Assembly (NCBI GenBank): GCA_015499995.1
Contig: JADNRV010000049.1
Location: 1-64,000 of the forward strand
DNA length: 64,000 nucleotides
Source: Flammula alnicola
Lineage: Eukaryota; Basidiomycota; Agaricomycetes; Agaricales; Strophariaceae
Reading direction: 5' to 3'
Part shown: positions 20,812 to 32,951 of the stretch, piece by piece
Numbering within the stretch: position 1 is the first letter of the stretch
Layout: each line of letters opens with the position of its first letter
Notes under the pieces: generated by a model
Seen by the model: the letters and a program-made list of their open reading frames with translations, nothing else
Told to the model about the DNA's origin: nothing
Databases searched by the model: none
Position numbers and translations under genes: made by a program

Positions 20812-22496
20812 TCAGCCTAGCCCAGCGTAGAGGGTTTCCTCAAACTCGGAAAAAACTGCCAAATTATCGGGATCGCGGCTGCCACTGGTTATACTGACCA
20901 GCTGGATTCCATAAACGGCGGCAATTCCGGTTGTTGGGTCCATGAAGAAATGGGTGCCTGCCCATCCTGACCCTATAATCCAATCAGCTTGCGTGAAAGG
21001 TATGTCAGGAAAGTGTGGGACGCACAGAATGCTGAGCCTTTCTTGCGACGGTTCGGCCAGTCAGCGTTGCAGACCGCGAGGGCAGTACTCCACGAATGGC
21101 CCTTGTTCGGAAAATTTATGAACAAATCCAAGTTCTTCGCGCCTTCTTCTGTTGAGGTACCCACAAAGAGGCTATAGACGCTCTCGTTTTTCAAGATTGG
21201 ATGGTGGGCTTTCCCGGCTGGATTCAAACATAATTAGGTGAGAAGAGATGTCAGATTCCTGCAATAGAAGCCACCAACCGTGAATTTGAAGAAGATGGCG
21301 CAAAAGAGTGAGGTAATCTTTCAGGGAAACATATAATCCTACTCCTCCCAAGTGGCAAGAAACTGTCAGAAATAGCGTCAATGATACATTGTCGGCTGAA
21401 GGACGACAAGGGTACGTTTGGCAGGATCGGTTTCTATGATCCTGGTTCCAGGTTGATCTACCCAAGGTTCAAGTTTGCCATCCTTACGGAATGCGAGGGG
21501 GAGTAATTTCTCCTTTAGGTCCGGGGTAAGATAGAAAGACGCTTTCATGCCAAGTGGTTGGAAAACATTCTCCTGCCTTTGAACGTAATTAGCGTGGGGG
21601 TCCTCGACTGAACTCCAAGTCGTAACGTACAAATATACCTCCAGGGTCTCCCCGGAAACTTTTTCCACAATGAACCCGAGAACATCAGAGCTGAATCCAT
21701 ATACGACTATTGTTGGAGTAATCACTAAAGGCAGGGCTTCGAAGGAAGGGGCACTTACAGTCTGTGCCAGGTTCAAATTTGAGCGGAATACCAGGTAGGT
21801 CGCCCTTTAATGTCCGCATGATGTCAGGCCTCCGGGTGTAAATATAGAAAGATACGCAAAAGACACATACCTTCAGGATCTCGAAGAAGGTCGAATGTGG
21901 ATCTTTCACGTCATGGGGCCCGTAGTACACGTCGGACATCCTACTACCTGCATCCGTTCGTACTGGATAGAATAACCCGCTGGAGAAGTTAAGCAAATGC
22001 TTCACTCGTACGACAGTCTTTGCCGGCGTGAATGAAGGGTTTGGCGATGTAACATCGTCCACAATGATCGGATTGGCAAATTGCGGAAAGAAATCCGCAA
22101 CGGGCGTTTCAACTGAGAGTTTGCCTTGTTCGATGAGTTGGAGAGCGCCGATCTGTGGTATAGGGTATAGGTTAGAATCTCAGCCAATCAAAGTGACAAC
22201 TATTGGACTGTACGTGTGCGATCAGTTTGGTCATGCTACAAATCCAGAAGATACTGTCTTCTTCAACTTTCCCGCTTGTGGGATCATTGACCACTTTGTA
22301 ACCACCACTTTTGAAATAGATCTCTTCATCAATGGTGGTCGCGCCCACAACAAAGCCAGGTATTTTTTGTTCTTGGGCAACCCTGGCCTTCGATCATAAC
22401 TTGCAGTTAGAGCTTGTGGGATGAGAGATAGCTTGGTGAGACACGTACAACTAGGCTGTCCAAAGCTTCTTTGCCACCGGAAGTTAGCTTGACCAT
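20812..22496 (-). CDS. Serine beta-lactamase/esterase-fold protein
   Basis: Several exons. The start is MVKLTSGGKEALDSLV at 22496, then ARVAQEQKIPGFVVGATT after an intron. The catalytic SxxK is in WICSMTKLIAHIAALQLIEQ, and the Tyr motif of the family is in DFVYGFSSDVLGFIVEK, restored by the intron at about 21763. Further conserved parts are VKHLLNFSSGL, NVFQPLGMKASFYL, GGVGLYVSLKDYLTLLRHLL and the C-terminal GWAGTHFFMDPTTGIAAVY. This is the class C beta-lactamase-like fold used in fungi by esterases and LovD-type acyltransferases; antibiotic hydrolysis is not implied. There is no clear signal peptide, so it is probably cytosolic. No biosynthetic genes are adjacent, so the substrate is unknown. 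Confidence 0.88.
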
Positions 22497-23868
22497 TCTG
22501 CGATTACTTGAACGACGTGGATGAGCGATAATCGAAAGCCTGAGATTGGCATTCCTGCATGCTAGCCAACTTCGGGTACGCGACGTTCCGAGGTTTCCGA
22601 CGTATGAACACCTGAGTCCGCAAGCTTGGGAAATCATGTGGGACTGTGAAAGGTGGTTCCAACTACCTCCACATGACCACAAAACTGAGTGCAATCGAAC
22701 ATGAAAAAAATGGCCTAACTGCCGTACTAACCATGTACTTGAAATTGAAAAGGGCCCTGCCCAAGAAAAGGCTCAGAAGTTCAACTCGTCTTATGCATGT
22801 CTCCAATTATCCCTGAGAGGAGTCCAGAGAACTTGATAAAAAGCAAGAAAGGTTATGGAAGCTTTTGAGTGCTTTCGACAGCAAAATTTAATTTTCGCTG
22901 TGCTGTTTCGTGAAATTTTTCCTAAAATCATGAAACTTGAAAGCTCAGTGAGGGCTGATAGAGGTTGATAGAGGCGGAGAGAGAGGCGGAGAGAGAAATA
23001 ACCATTTTATCATTTGGTTGTGCTTGTCTAAAAGATCCGAAACTGTTGTCTGGCTACTACTACTAGGCATCACCGTTGTTCTGAAGCTGTTCACAATCAG
23101 GCCATCCACTTGGGTTCATCTATCCAACGCGCAGATGTAATTCTACTCCAAGGACGCAATACTTTGAAACGAGGCTGTTCTTTCCTTGTTCCTCAGAAAC
23201 AAGTTGGAGAGCATCACAGTCTAGCACGACCACAGGTCTATAGATCTATGACGAAACTTCAAGCGAGGATTCCAATTGGATTCGGACAACTATCAGAGGA
23301 AGTTGATGCATATGCATGACATTGGCCCTTCCGGAAAGTGCAACGTTAGGTGGTCGGATGCAGCTCACCCGTTAGCTCTATTTTTACGAAGCGGTTGGGC
23401 AATGATTTTTGATCCACAGGTATGTTGCTATCGGGATGGATGGGAGAAGAGTAAATGTGAGTGCATTAGATCACTTTTTGTTCATGAGTCATATAACATC
23501 TATGTATAGGCTGTGTCGAATTTTGTGGTCGTGGAGATTAAACAATTCACAATCATCAAAGTTATCTCATTCGTACTTAGCATGTAGCGTCCGCCTTGTC
23601 GACGGTCGACAGCAACGTGGTGACTAATGGGAAAAAACATCGATTCGAGCCGGAAATGAAGCTTTTGACAATACTTGGATGATCCCACTTGACTACGCAG
23701 GCTTCGAACCGAAATGATAAAAGCCAGGCATCATGCATGGAATTGATTCTCTAGCTGGTCTCACCCCCTCGTCTCTCATCCAAGTCTAACGTCGCTGGTC
23801 GCGTACAACATATCTTTCCTGCAAAATTTCCTCAAAAAAATTAACTTGACATCTATCATTAATTAAAA
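22497..23868. other. Intergenic, nothing recognised
   Basis: About 1.4 kb. It contains a short tandem array of gttgatagag and ggcggagaga words near 22960-22996. The right end is the promoter of the repeat-precursor gene; no gene was identified. Confidence 0.45.
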
Positions 23869-24954
23869 ATGGTCAGACTTATTCCTTCTACTGTCGCTGT
23901 TGCCTTCCTCGCCGGATCTGCCCTGGCTATCCCTGCTGGGCAATATGAGTGCGTACCGCTACCATACTTAACCATCATTCCAGCATTCACGTCCATAACA
24001 GACGCCGCGAGTTCGTTAATGACTTTGAGGAACGAAGCCCTCTCGGACTTGGACTCCTCTTGTCAGTCTCACTTTCCGCATATCCTTGATCCTAAAGTCT
24101 GACCGCCTTTTATTCTTTCATTAGCAAAGGAATTAAAGGCGCTGTCAAAGTTGGGGAGAACGCAATCCAAGCACACCAGAGCAATCAACAACAAAAGCGT
24201 GCCTACGATGATCTCGAAGAGCGCAGCCCGCTCGGTCTTGGACTCCTCTTGTCAGTTGTAGTTTCAGAATAACTCATTTTCTCCAAGATCTGACCCCATA
24301 ACCATTGACTCAACAGCAAAGGAATTAAAGGGGCCGTGAAAGTAGGCGAGCATGCGCTACAAGGACACCAGAACAACAACCAGCAGAAGCGTGCCTTCGA
24401 CGATACCGATGACGTGTTTGTTTCAAGAGAAGATCTTGAAGAACGTAGCCCGCTCGGCTTTGGACTTCTCTTGTTAGTCGTGTCTTCATCTATCTCCTGC
24501 TTTCAGAAATCTCACTACGTCTCTCCTACGGCAAACAGCAAAGGAATCAAAGGTGCCGTGAAAGTCGGCGAGCACGCACTGCAAGGGAACCAGAACAACA
24601 ACCAGCAGAAGCGCGCCTTCGATGATTTTGACGGTGTCGTCGTCACCCGCGAGGACCTTGACGAGCTGTTCGGCCGCGAGTTTGTCAGCGACATCGAAGA
24701 ACGTAGCCCGTTCGGACTTGGCCTCCTCTTGTCAGTCCTTATGTTAATTTACCATATTTATTATTCTGACTAGAGTTTCTTCGTCGTACAATAGTAAGGG
24801 CATCAAAGGCGCCGTGAAACTTGGGGAACATGCAGCCCACGCCCACAACAACAACAACAACAACAAGCGCGACTTCGAAGAGGAGATGTTCGAGCGTGGT
24901 TATTATGACGATGTCGAACTTTTGGAGAGGGAATACTACGACGAGCTCGATTGA
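23869..24954 (+). CDS. Secreted Kex2-site repeat precursor protein
   Basis: Six exons (23869-23948, 24002-24061, 24125-24250, 24317-24472, 24539-24730, 24795-24954) give 257 residues. Residues 1-22 are a signal peptide (hydrophobic VAVAFLAGSALA). The rest is a fourfold repeat: an acidic segment ending EERSP, a hydrophobic LGLGLLF, a cationic KGIKGAVKVGEHALQ, an Asn/Gln-rich spacer, and a KR pair, the classic Kex2 site. The tail is acidic (ELLEREYYDELD). Introns 2-5 all split the same Phe codon (TT then C/T, phase 2), and all internal exons are multiples of three, so the gene grew by exon duplication. The layout resembles fungal Kex2-processed secreted peptides. The function is unknown; an antimicrobial, membrane-active or signalling peptide is conceivable but is inference. 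Confidence 0.85.
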
Positions 24955-25496
24955 GATGCTTACCGCGTGTTGGATAAAGATGTGAAGGGGTTAGGAGATA
25001 GTCGTACCTACTAAGTAGCATTGCTGTATCAGCGAATAGACATTAATTCACAAGAGTATCATAGCCTCTAAATTGCAGAGACGATGTCTTGGTGGGACAG
25101 ATTTGGATGTTACAAGCAAAGTAAAGAACTTCGCGGACCTTCGCATTCGGGCCCCAATGCGCCTGGCCATCCATAACTGGGAGAAATTGTTGCCTTCCAC
25201 AGCAACCACAATGGGCCATCCAGCCTTGAGATACAAACTAATCACATAGAGCAGCAAAAAATTGTGAAGCAGGATATTCCTTATCAGGGTCATCCCTTTC
25301 ATTGCCTTCACAAATAGGCCAACGGAGATCTTCAAGAAATACTGAACTCTGTCATGCGTCTCAGCCATTTGATCGTCGGTTCCATTGAATAGCGCTGCAG
25401 AGCGCCGACTGAGGAATCTCAATACAATCCCGTGAAATACAGTATCAGGATTACCTATGTAGTACAATAAAGAAAAAGACGACGACAACGCACAAG

Positions 25497-27429
25497 TTAA
25501 TTCAAATCGATAGGGATATCTCCTGCACGTTCCAGGTCCTGCCAAAGCTTTTCCCTCGCCAGTGCGTCGAGTGGACTCGTGTCTTGTGAAGGAGGATCCG
25601 GATATTCCATGACGGTGTCCACCCAAGCAAGTGCCCATGCTCCATTGCCTACTTTGGTACCGCCTAGTACCTGTCGTTTCGTTTCGGAATCAGGGAGGGC
25701 TTCCCATCGACATGAAGTTGGTTGAGTATCAGAACGATCTGTTACAAAGAACAATAAGTTTAGCGTCTGTTTGGAATTTGACACAGGGAGCATTCTTACA
25801 ATGAATAAGGTTCGAATTAGGTTCGTACAGGCCCAATGCAGGAATGTTGTCCTGAGATCCAAATTTCCGTTTTTTGGCTTTGGGTTTCTCATTCTCCATT
25901 ATATTGAGATCAACATCTTCCTCTTGGTCTTCTTCCTCCTCTTCCTCCTGTTGTTTTGCAGTAGAGCCTTGGTTTGCTTCTGAAGGCGGTAAGAGTGAAC
26001 CTCCCATCACCAGACCATCAACCCCTTCCACAACTTTCAGAGCTTCCTTCCTTTGTTTTACCCAATTCTCGTTTGCCTCAACTACGCGGGTTGCCATCAT
26101 CCACATCCAATTGTCCTCTGCTACCCCATCGCGCGATAGCACGCTCTTCCGCACAGCATTCAATGGGCCATCACTGTATGGGCCCCATCCGCTGCCACCA
26201 AATATTGTGGTTGGTCCTCCAGCACGATAGACACCACCCGCAGCACCTCCACGATCGGCTTTATTTGAGGCAGCTGCAGCGGCAGCGTTCAGAGCGGAAA
26301 GTTCGTTGTTGTGGTGCGTTGCGTTAGGATCTGGTAGTTCGCCCACGGGGTCGCCGGCTTTGAGACCCCGAGCAGTAATCTCCTCGAGGACCTTATCTTC
26401 ATAGTAGTCGTCCGTGACCCATTTTCCATCTACGAGCGATTATGTTGGTTTCAAACGGGGGTATACGTTCGAAAAGAAACATACCGATTATCGTCTTGCT
26501 GCCATGCAGTTTGAATGCGCTTCGTGCTGTAACGAGAGTGACACTTCGTGTGCGCAAATGAGAGCCCAGCTTTCCTTCGGCAATTAGATAGTCCTTCTCT
26601 GGTTGGGTGGCATTGAGCTTGAGTGCCAGGAGATTCCTCCGGAAGTAGTATAGAGAATCTCGGAATCCAGAAGTACGTGCTGCATCGATAGCAAGCATGT
26701 ATTGTCTTTGAGGATGTCGGTTTGGGAGAACAAACGTCGAAGCCTTAAAACGCCGACCTGCAATGGAAATAGACATTTAACGCAATTTCAAAAAGATGAA
26801 GCAAAGATAAATGTACCTCCTAGGAGGTTACCGAACTTGTCTATCTTTTCATCGCCCTTGGGGTCATCCTCAGTGACAAACTCGTCTCCGTCAATGATAT
26901 GAACCGCTCCTTGAATCTTCCGGAAAGGCTTTCCTCCACCAAGTGGTGCCTCTTTTTCTACATCAGCATCTCCTTCAACAGGTGTACCATTTCCACCCTC
27001 AATATCCGCATCATTGTCCCCCTCGTTGTCGCCCTCAGCCTCAGTATCGTCCTCGTTCCGTTTCGGCAGCCTGATCAGCAATGAACTTGCCCCTCTCCCG
27101 CGACCCCTACCACGACCTCTCCCCCGGCCACGCGCGCGAGGCGTGCCAGTACTACTCGACGACCCTCTACCTCTTCCACGCGGGCGACCTCGCGGACGGG
27201 GAGCTGGTGTATCAACAACACTTTCGACTACATCTTCGGCCTGTTGTTCCGCGACATTTGGGCTGCCCTGGTCTATGTCCATGGCGTTGTCGTCGTCAAC
27301 CTCTCCTTCATCGTCATCGTCATCCCGTTCCGACTCGACTTCGGGAGTTGGAGTTGCGGCTGCAGAAGCAGTGGCATTATGCGCCGATGGCCGTGGTCGG
27401 ATGACAATTTTTGGGACTGTAGATGTCAT
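25497..27429 (-). CDS. Rsc7/Swp82 chromatin-remodelling subunit
   Basis: N-terminus: short basic start, acidic DDDDDEGEVDDDN, then an AT-hook/RGR region (PRGRPRGRGRG and a run of RG pairs) and a second acidic part. The conserved CRC-subunit domain begins with GGKPFRKIQGAVHIIDGDEF and FGNLLGGRRFKASTFVLPNR, and continues with LAIDAARTSGFRDSLYYFRR, WVTDDYYED and ARGLKAGDPVGELP. The C-terminal part holds GPTTIFGGSGWGPYSDGPLN and an acidic EEEEEEDQEEDVD, then the end DLERAGDIPIDLN. This matches Rsc7 (Npl6)/Swp82 of the RSC and SWI/SNF remodellers, which act on nucleosomes in the nucleus. Introns are near 26770-26817, 26432-26483 and 25743-25800. The RG/AT-hook region is low-complexity and may vary between strains. 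Confidence 0.9.
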
Positions 27430-28742
27430 GTCTTCTGGATATACATCGTTAGCGCAACCATTTTAGAAGTTTTTTAAAAATATTAGAGATCAGGAGCCTA
27501 CAATCGTATGAATATGTCTTGAATATTTGTTCAAGATAAATGTCGCGTTAATCCAACGTCAATCCAACGTTAATCAACGTGAAGTTCTGAATCGTCTCTC
27601 CAATTATTTGTGAAATGCGGAGAATCTTTTATCTATGTTGATAGATAGTTGATAAGAGAAGCCAAAGAGGAGAACCAGATGGGATGTAAGTTCGTGTCTG
27701 GTCGTTAAAGGAACATGTCCGAAATTAGCGAAATTCAAGAAACATGGCGTGACGGTGAAGTGACAGTCACGTGACTGCTGGTTCCTGGGCGCTTCAGCCT
27801 CTCGACTTCGGGTTGGCGCTTCGTGTCAATAGATTTTCAGTGCATTACATAAATATTTTAGACTATGATGTCTCGGCCATAGCCAAGCATGCGCGGGGGA
27901 GTTAAGCTAACGGAACCAGTGATATCTAAACGGTTTTCGGAAAATAGAACATACAGTACTTATGTCCCCAGGTGCCAGGCTGGCGCCGGGTTTTGGCTGG
28001 GCTGAGAAACCGCTGGAAATTAAGATGACTGCTATCTACAACCTATTTACTGATGCTAGACTGAATTCAGAAAGAGAGATAAGTATTTGGGATTGATTTG
28101 TGGCTGATTTACTATTGATGTATACTCAAATTTCGACTGATGAATATTGTGAGTTAAGTTTCCAGGGATGCGCGTAGATGAGCTCCTTTTAGATATTCTA
28201 ATATAGAACGTACGCCTTCGTCAGTTGACGACATAGGAATCACAGAATAATAATTGATCACGTTGTGCCCTTTCATTGGATATTCTTCGGAAGAGTATTG
28301 CTCTCCCTCTTGAAAAACCACTCGGAAGTAGTAAAGTTGACGTCGGCAGTTCTAGGAGAACTGGAGGAGCGATCTACATTTAAGTAGGAGAATGATGAAT
28401 TCTAACTTTAGTCTGAAGTCCTGCCATTTCTTGGACATCAATGTCTTGAAGAGAATTGTTCGATAGATACCTTAATAGCTGATCGCGACATCATGGGCGC
28501 CGTATATTCAGGATTTGAAAAGATCGAGGGAATGAGCATCGAGAATATGATCTGATCAACTGACACTGAGGATAACACATTAATGTGCGTAAGGGTTTAC
28601 CGTGGCACACCCTGGGCCACTGTACTTATTCACCGTGGTTGAGGACCTCACTATAAGCATATAAACCCCTCTAATTTTGATGTTTTTGCAAACAAAAAAA
28701 ATACGAACGTTTCTTTTTCGAAAGATAAATCAGTCACTTCTA
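27430..28742. other. Intergenic; contains a perfect E-box palindrome
   Basis: About 1.3 kb upstream of the Rsc7-like gene and downstream of the 28.7-kb gene. It includes a small tandem of caatccaacgt words near 27550-27580 and the palindrome listed separately. No gene was recognised. Confidence 0.45.
27764..27777. promoter_or_regulatory. Palindromic CACGTG site
   Basis: CAGTCACGTGACTG is a perfect 14-bp palindrome centred on a CACGTG E-box, the core bound by bHLH factors such as Cbf1. It lies 335 bp upstream of the Rsc7-like start codon. The regulatory role is inference. Confidence 0.4.
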
Positions 28743-29621
28743 TTACGATGCATTGTACGGAAGATCACCAATATCAACGCTACCTCGAACAACAGCAATT
28801 AACGCATCGGCGATCCACTCCTCGCCTTCCCGCCATTCCCGATCACAACTCCACTGTTGGATGAGGCTAACCGCACGCTCTATTCGGCTGTTGACCTGAA
28901 GATCCTCCCAGAGCTGGTTGTCATCTGGGTCGACGTAACCTCCGGACAGGTCAAGTAAATTATAGCCGATGAGTTCGGACAGGTCGGACTCTAGGTGGGT
29001 GCGGGTAGAGCACTGTCTTGGATAATTCAGCATCATGCGGATGAGGGAGGCGTATACAGCGGACGGTCGAGGAACAAGGATTTTGGAACAGCGGTAGGAT
29101 GATGTGAGGTGGAAGGGTGTTTCCTCGGTGAGCTCGGACTGGGCCAGGGAGGAAAACGATAAAGGGTAGAGAACGAGATGCTGGACCATGAATGGTTCTG
29201 TTTCAGGCGTTACTCTGTGGAAGCGACCCGTGGAACGGAAGTCGCCCTCGTATCTGAGGAGGAATGTGGATGGCGGTGTAAGAGGTAGACCGAGGGATGA
29301 CAGGATGTCGGAGGCGCCTTCCAGATCATCGTCCGGTACAACATAAGAGAAGTTCTAGGGATAGATGCTCTAGCGTTTCAAGGGACATTGCTATTTCAAT
29401 TCTCTCACCTTTACGAGAATGGGAACGTTCATTCTGCGATATAGAACGGCTCGCCACTCAATTAGTTCAACGCCTGCTCGCTGCAGCGCTTGCAGTGCGA
29501 TATCAACGATTTCTGCGGGTTCGTGGTCTCGGTCAAGAAGAGGTTTTGTCTTGATATCTCGAGGAAAATGGTGTGAAGGAAAATGGGAGAAATTTGGGCT
29601 GGATGATAGTGATTGTAGCAT
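28743..29621 (-). CDS. Conserved hypothetical fungal protein
   Basis: Two exons (29621 to about 29408, then about 29353 to 28743) join in frame across VPILVK/NFSYVVPDDDLEGA to give a roughly 275-residue soluble protein. Visible blocks include EIVDIALQALQRAGVELIEW, SDILSSLGLPL, HLVLYPLSF, SSYRCSKILVPRP and VYASLIRMMLNYPR, then an acidic helical C-terminal part. There is no signal peptide, membrane segment or catalytic motif that I recognise. It lies head-to-head with the nucleotidyltransferase-motif gene, 231 bp apart, sharing a promoter region. Proteins of this style are common, lineage-specific unknowns in Agaricomycetes; a degenerate nucleotidyltransferase fold is possible, but not shown. 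Confidence 0.6.
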
Positions 29622-29852
29622 TGTGGTTTGTGGAAGAGTCAGACAGGAGAGGAATGAAACGGGCACGGAACTTAGTTCTATTGTTACATAATGCAAAATT
29701 GAGCATTGCCACAAATTATATTAGGTAATCAATAATGTTATCCCCGAATTGGGACACCGAAAAGGTCCCGTCGTTAGCCCCTTTGGGTGCTTCAGCGCTT
29801 CACCCACGACCGTGACTCGACTCTGACTCGACTCCTCCTCTGGACCCAGGCA

Positions 29853-30753
29853 ATGGCGCACCAGATATCAATTACAAGATCCAGAAAGGACCAACTTAAA
29901 GCAGCGGTACTTCTCTCTCAGTGTTTACACAAATTGGGCTGTCCACATGCTTATATCGGAGGGTTTGCCTTTGCTCTACTTGGAAGCGCTCGGCCTACTG
30001 AGATAAGCCTATTCGAGCTATAGCTGTGGTTCTAAAACATATGATGGTCCCCGCCCACTTCTTCACGATATAGATGTCCTAATTGAGATCAAAAATATCA
30101 ATATACAGACAGTACGCTATCAACTCATGGAGTTGAGCGAACAGTTTGCTTCGGCTGGAATCAAGTTGTACTTCGTGCAAGTATGATCGCATTTTCAACC
30201 TTGATTTGTGGCAATTGAAGCTAAGACGGGATGGCCATTCACAGCAACAAGTAGGGGATTTGAAAAATGATGAACTTGTTCGTGCGGCCAAGAACAATGT
30301 CTTGATCGAGACCTTGCAGGCTGGAACGCTTGGCCTCCCCGTTGTCGCTGAACCCCGGTATTTGATTGAACAAGAGTCCGGAAGTGAGTGCGCATATCTC
30401 GCTGCATTATGCCCGTGCACGTTTGTAACATATATATTCTAGCAATCGCACTCCTTCACCCATCTATTCTCATCTTAACCAAAATGAAGCGGTGGTATCA
30501 CAATCACGAGTCCACGCGACCAAAAACCGTACTCAAGAACAAATCTGACCAAAGCGACATTGACTTTCTGCTTTACTGGCTTGCGGAGAATGATATGAAG
30601 ATTGATTTTGAAAAGTATCAAGGCAAGACCAGAGACGAATTGCTCTGCTACGTTCGCCAGTACCATGACAAGTTTCACGACAATACCGACTTGGTCAAAG
30701 TTTTGGAAAGTGTAGTCAGACCTGATGACTGGGAACTTTTGCTCACTACCTAA
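29853..30753 (+). CDS. Nucleotidyltransferase-motif hypothetical protein with AT-AC intron
   Basis: Four exons (29853-30002, 30067-30180, 30221-30383, 30443-30753) give 245 residues. The N-terminal half carries the pattern YIGGFAFALLGSARPTE/DIDVLIE, i.e. a GG-x-G-S core followed by an acidic D-x-D, typical of the nucleotidyltransferase (MNT/AbiEii-like) fold. The first intron would start with ATAAGC and end with AC instead of GT-AG; using it restores the DID motif exactly. The second intron is only 40 nt. The C-terminal half (ILTKMKRWYHNHESTRPKT, then a helical acidic region) resembles the regulatory part of such proteins. The biochemical role is unknown; a homologue comparison would settle the first intron. 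Confidence 0.6.
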
Positions 30754-31489
30754 ATAAAAGTCAAGTACTATAGAAGAATATAGCCTGACTTCTCATAACC
30801 GATGTATAACAGGAAGGCGAGGAAGGCGAGGATTCCACATGTACACCTCATTTGAAGATTCGAACATACAGAATCACACTAAGTGATGGGGTCGGGAAAG
30901 CGAATATTTTCATTTGAAGACATTGTTAATGATGAACGACTCGAGAACAACCCCAGCCAGACTTGACCAGAAGCTGAAGCTGCATGCACCTCGACCAAAG
31001 GCGCATTTTGCATATACGCGGCACGACAACTTCAGAGACACCAGCAAAGACGATACTTGAACAGCACCCTCCGTCGTCGTTTGAATTGACGCCAACTAGC
31101 GATTCAAATGATGCGTTACGCGGATTACACCCTCGAGAGCGTTTACTCTGCGGGAGTTGTCAGTATAGCTTGTCTCACGTGGACCGACACAGAAAAATCG
31201 TACTGGAACGGGCTCTCATCTTTCTGCGCTTGCGCCTGAGCCTGCGGGATCTCTTTTTCTTCCACTTCTCTCTCATGTTCTACAAAATGGGGCAATCAGA
31301 AAGCGGAAGTATAAATCGAATGAATGGCACGGACTGGTTATGATTGTAGAGGAGTTGGGGAAGCGGGGAAGTAGATCGAATTGGATGATGGTTGGTACTG
31401 TACAGTTCTTACATAAGTATTCCCACCCTTACACTTTTTTCTCATTCCCTCTTGTCTGCCTTGTATTCCGAGATTCTCACTTTTTGAAC
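30754..31489. other. Intergenic, nothing recognised
   Basis: About 740 bp between two plus-strand genes. A short tandem of ggaaggcga lies near 30812-30830. The right part is the promoter of the next gene. Confidence 0.45.
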
Positions 31490-32951
31490 ATGGCGAAACG
31501 AAGGGTTCCGGCTGCTCTCCATCGCGAACTGACAGAATATGCCGCACTTTTGCGCGCTTTGCGCGTCAGGGATGCAATGGACCTCACGAAACATCTTACG
31601 AGGGCGAACCCTTTCGCTTTGCCTCCTCAACTGGACGACGATGTTGAACTGAACTCAGATGACGATCTTGACGACGATGAATTGCTAGATGGGTCTCATT
31701 CCCATGTGCCCTATCCGCCATCTACTATTGCTTCTGAATCCAGGCCAGGTACTCCAGTTGCTGGGCCCAGCAATCTGAAATCCACTGGTAGGCCGGTGAG
31801 CGCTAAAGCGAAGGGAAAACAGAAAGCCAAGGAACCTGCCGCGCCTAAACAACGGCGGCGTGACCACTGGACTCGTTGGCCGCTCCCACTGGAAGATGTT
31901 CTCAATCCAGAATGGACGCTGGAAGACGAGGTCGCTGTGATTGTTTCCCAATTGATGAAAATGCGTCCAAGGCCTCCTTTTCCTGTTCCAGTAGCTGGTC
32001 CTGATGAAGCAATGGAAGAAGACGAAGAGGACCGAGCTTTTACTGTTGCGGACATAGAATTTGACGAGGAGGACCCGGACCCTCCTTTCTACGTTCCATA
32101 TATCGTGTCCATAATCGCGAACTACCTTTCCACTATATTGGGTCTTCTTGCGTCTTTTACCCCCGCGCGCCCGGCGAGCATGCAGAACCGTATAGAGCCT
32201 CTGAACTGGCGCGCGATCATCGACGTCGTTGTGTCCTGCGGTATTCCCGAGTTCGCCAATGCAAAGTATGTAGCTTCTTTGTCTCGTTATGTCGTAGTTG
32301 GTAATCCGTGTTGTAGGGTAGTGAATAACGTCATTAAACGAATGGAAGCCATTTATGGTCCCTCGATATCTCCGCTTGAGGGCAAGAAAGCTACTAGCTA
32401 TCGGGGTATGTGATCCTTTATGCGATTGACCGAGGGTATCAACTTATGATTATTAAATAGCGGTCGAGAGAATAAAAGAGAAAGAAGCGGCCACAAAGAA
32501 GTTTGAAAAGAAGTTCGATGAAGTGCTTGAGAAATATTGGCAACCTGTCTCTCCACGATCTTTGGACAACCCGAGCCCTCCACCCTCCTTGCTTTCGAAA
32601 CGAAAACCCAGCGTGAAGGAAAGAAAAGATGGTATGATTTTATGTCATAATTCATTTTACTTTTCCTTGTTGTTTATTTCCCTTCTTATCTTAGAGGCAG
32701 AATTCAGAGTAAGATCGAGATCGGCGCCTGCAAAGAAGAGAAAGCATCGAGCTAAAGCACCCTCGAGAGAACCGGAGCGAGAAGGGAATAGTGCGCCTAC
32801 CGCTGCTACCCGAAACGCCGAAGCAGGACCGTCGTCGCAGAAGGGCAAAGGAAAGGAGGAGCAAGCACCGGTGAGACGGAGCGGTAGGGCGAGGAACAAC
32901 GTCAACTATCGGGAAGTTCTTCTTGATAATGACATTATCATGGGCGAGTAA
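31490..32951 (+). CDS. Basic nuclear protein, possibly Rrn9-like
   Basis: The start is MAKRRVPAALHRELTEYAALLRALR, a basic helical block, followed by an acidic Asp-rich run and a Lys-rich, Pro/Ser-rich linker. The segment HWTRWPLPLEDVLNPEWTL is reminiscent of the WTRWPL box of the Rrn9-type RNA polymerase I initiation factor domain, but this is from memory and uncertain. A conserved helical part (YVPYIVSIIANYLSTI, LNWRAIIDVV) is followed by a coiled-coil-like VERIKEKEAATKKFEKKFDEVL and a C-terminal KRKHR/RRSGR basic region, as in nuclear proteins. Introns are near 32266-32316, 32406-32460 and 32633-32695. Otherwise it would be an uncharacterised nuclear protein. Confidence 0.6.
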
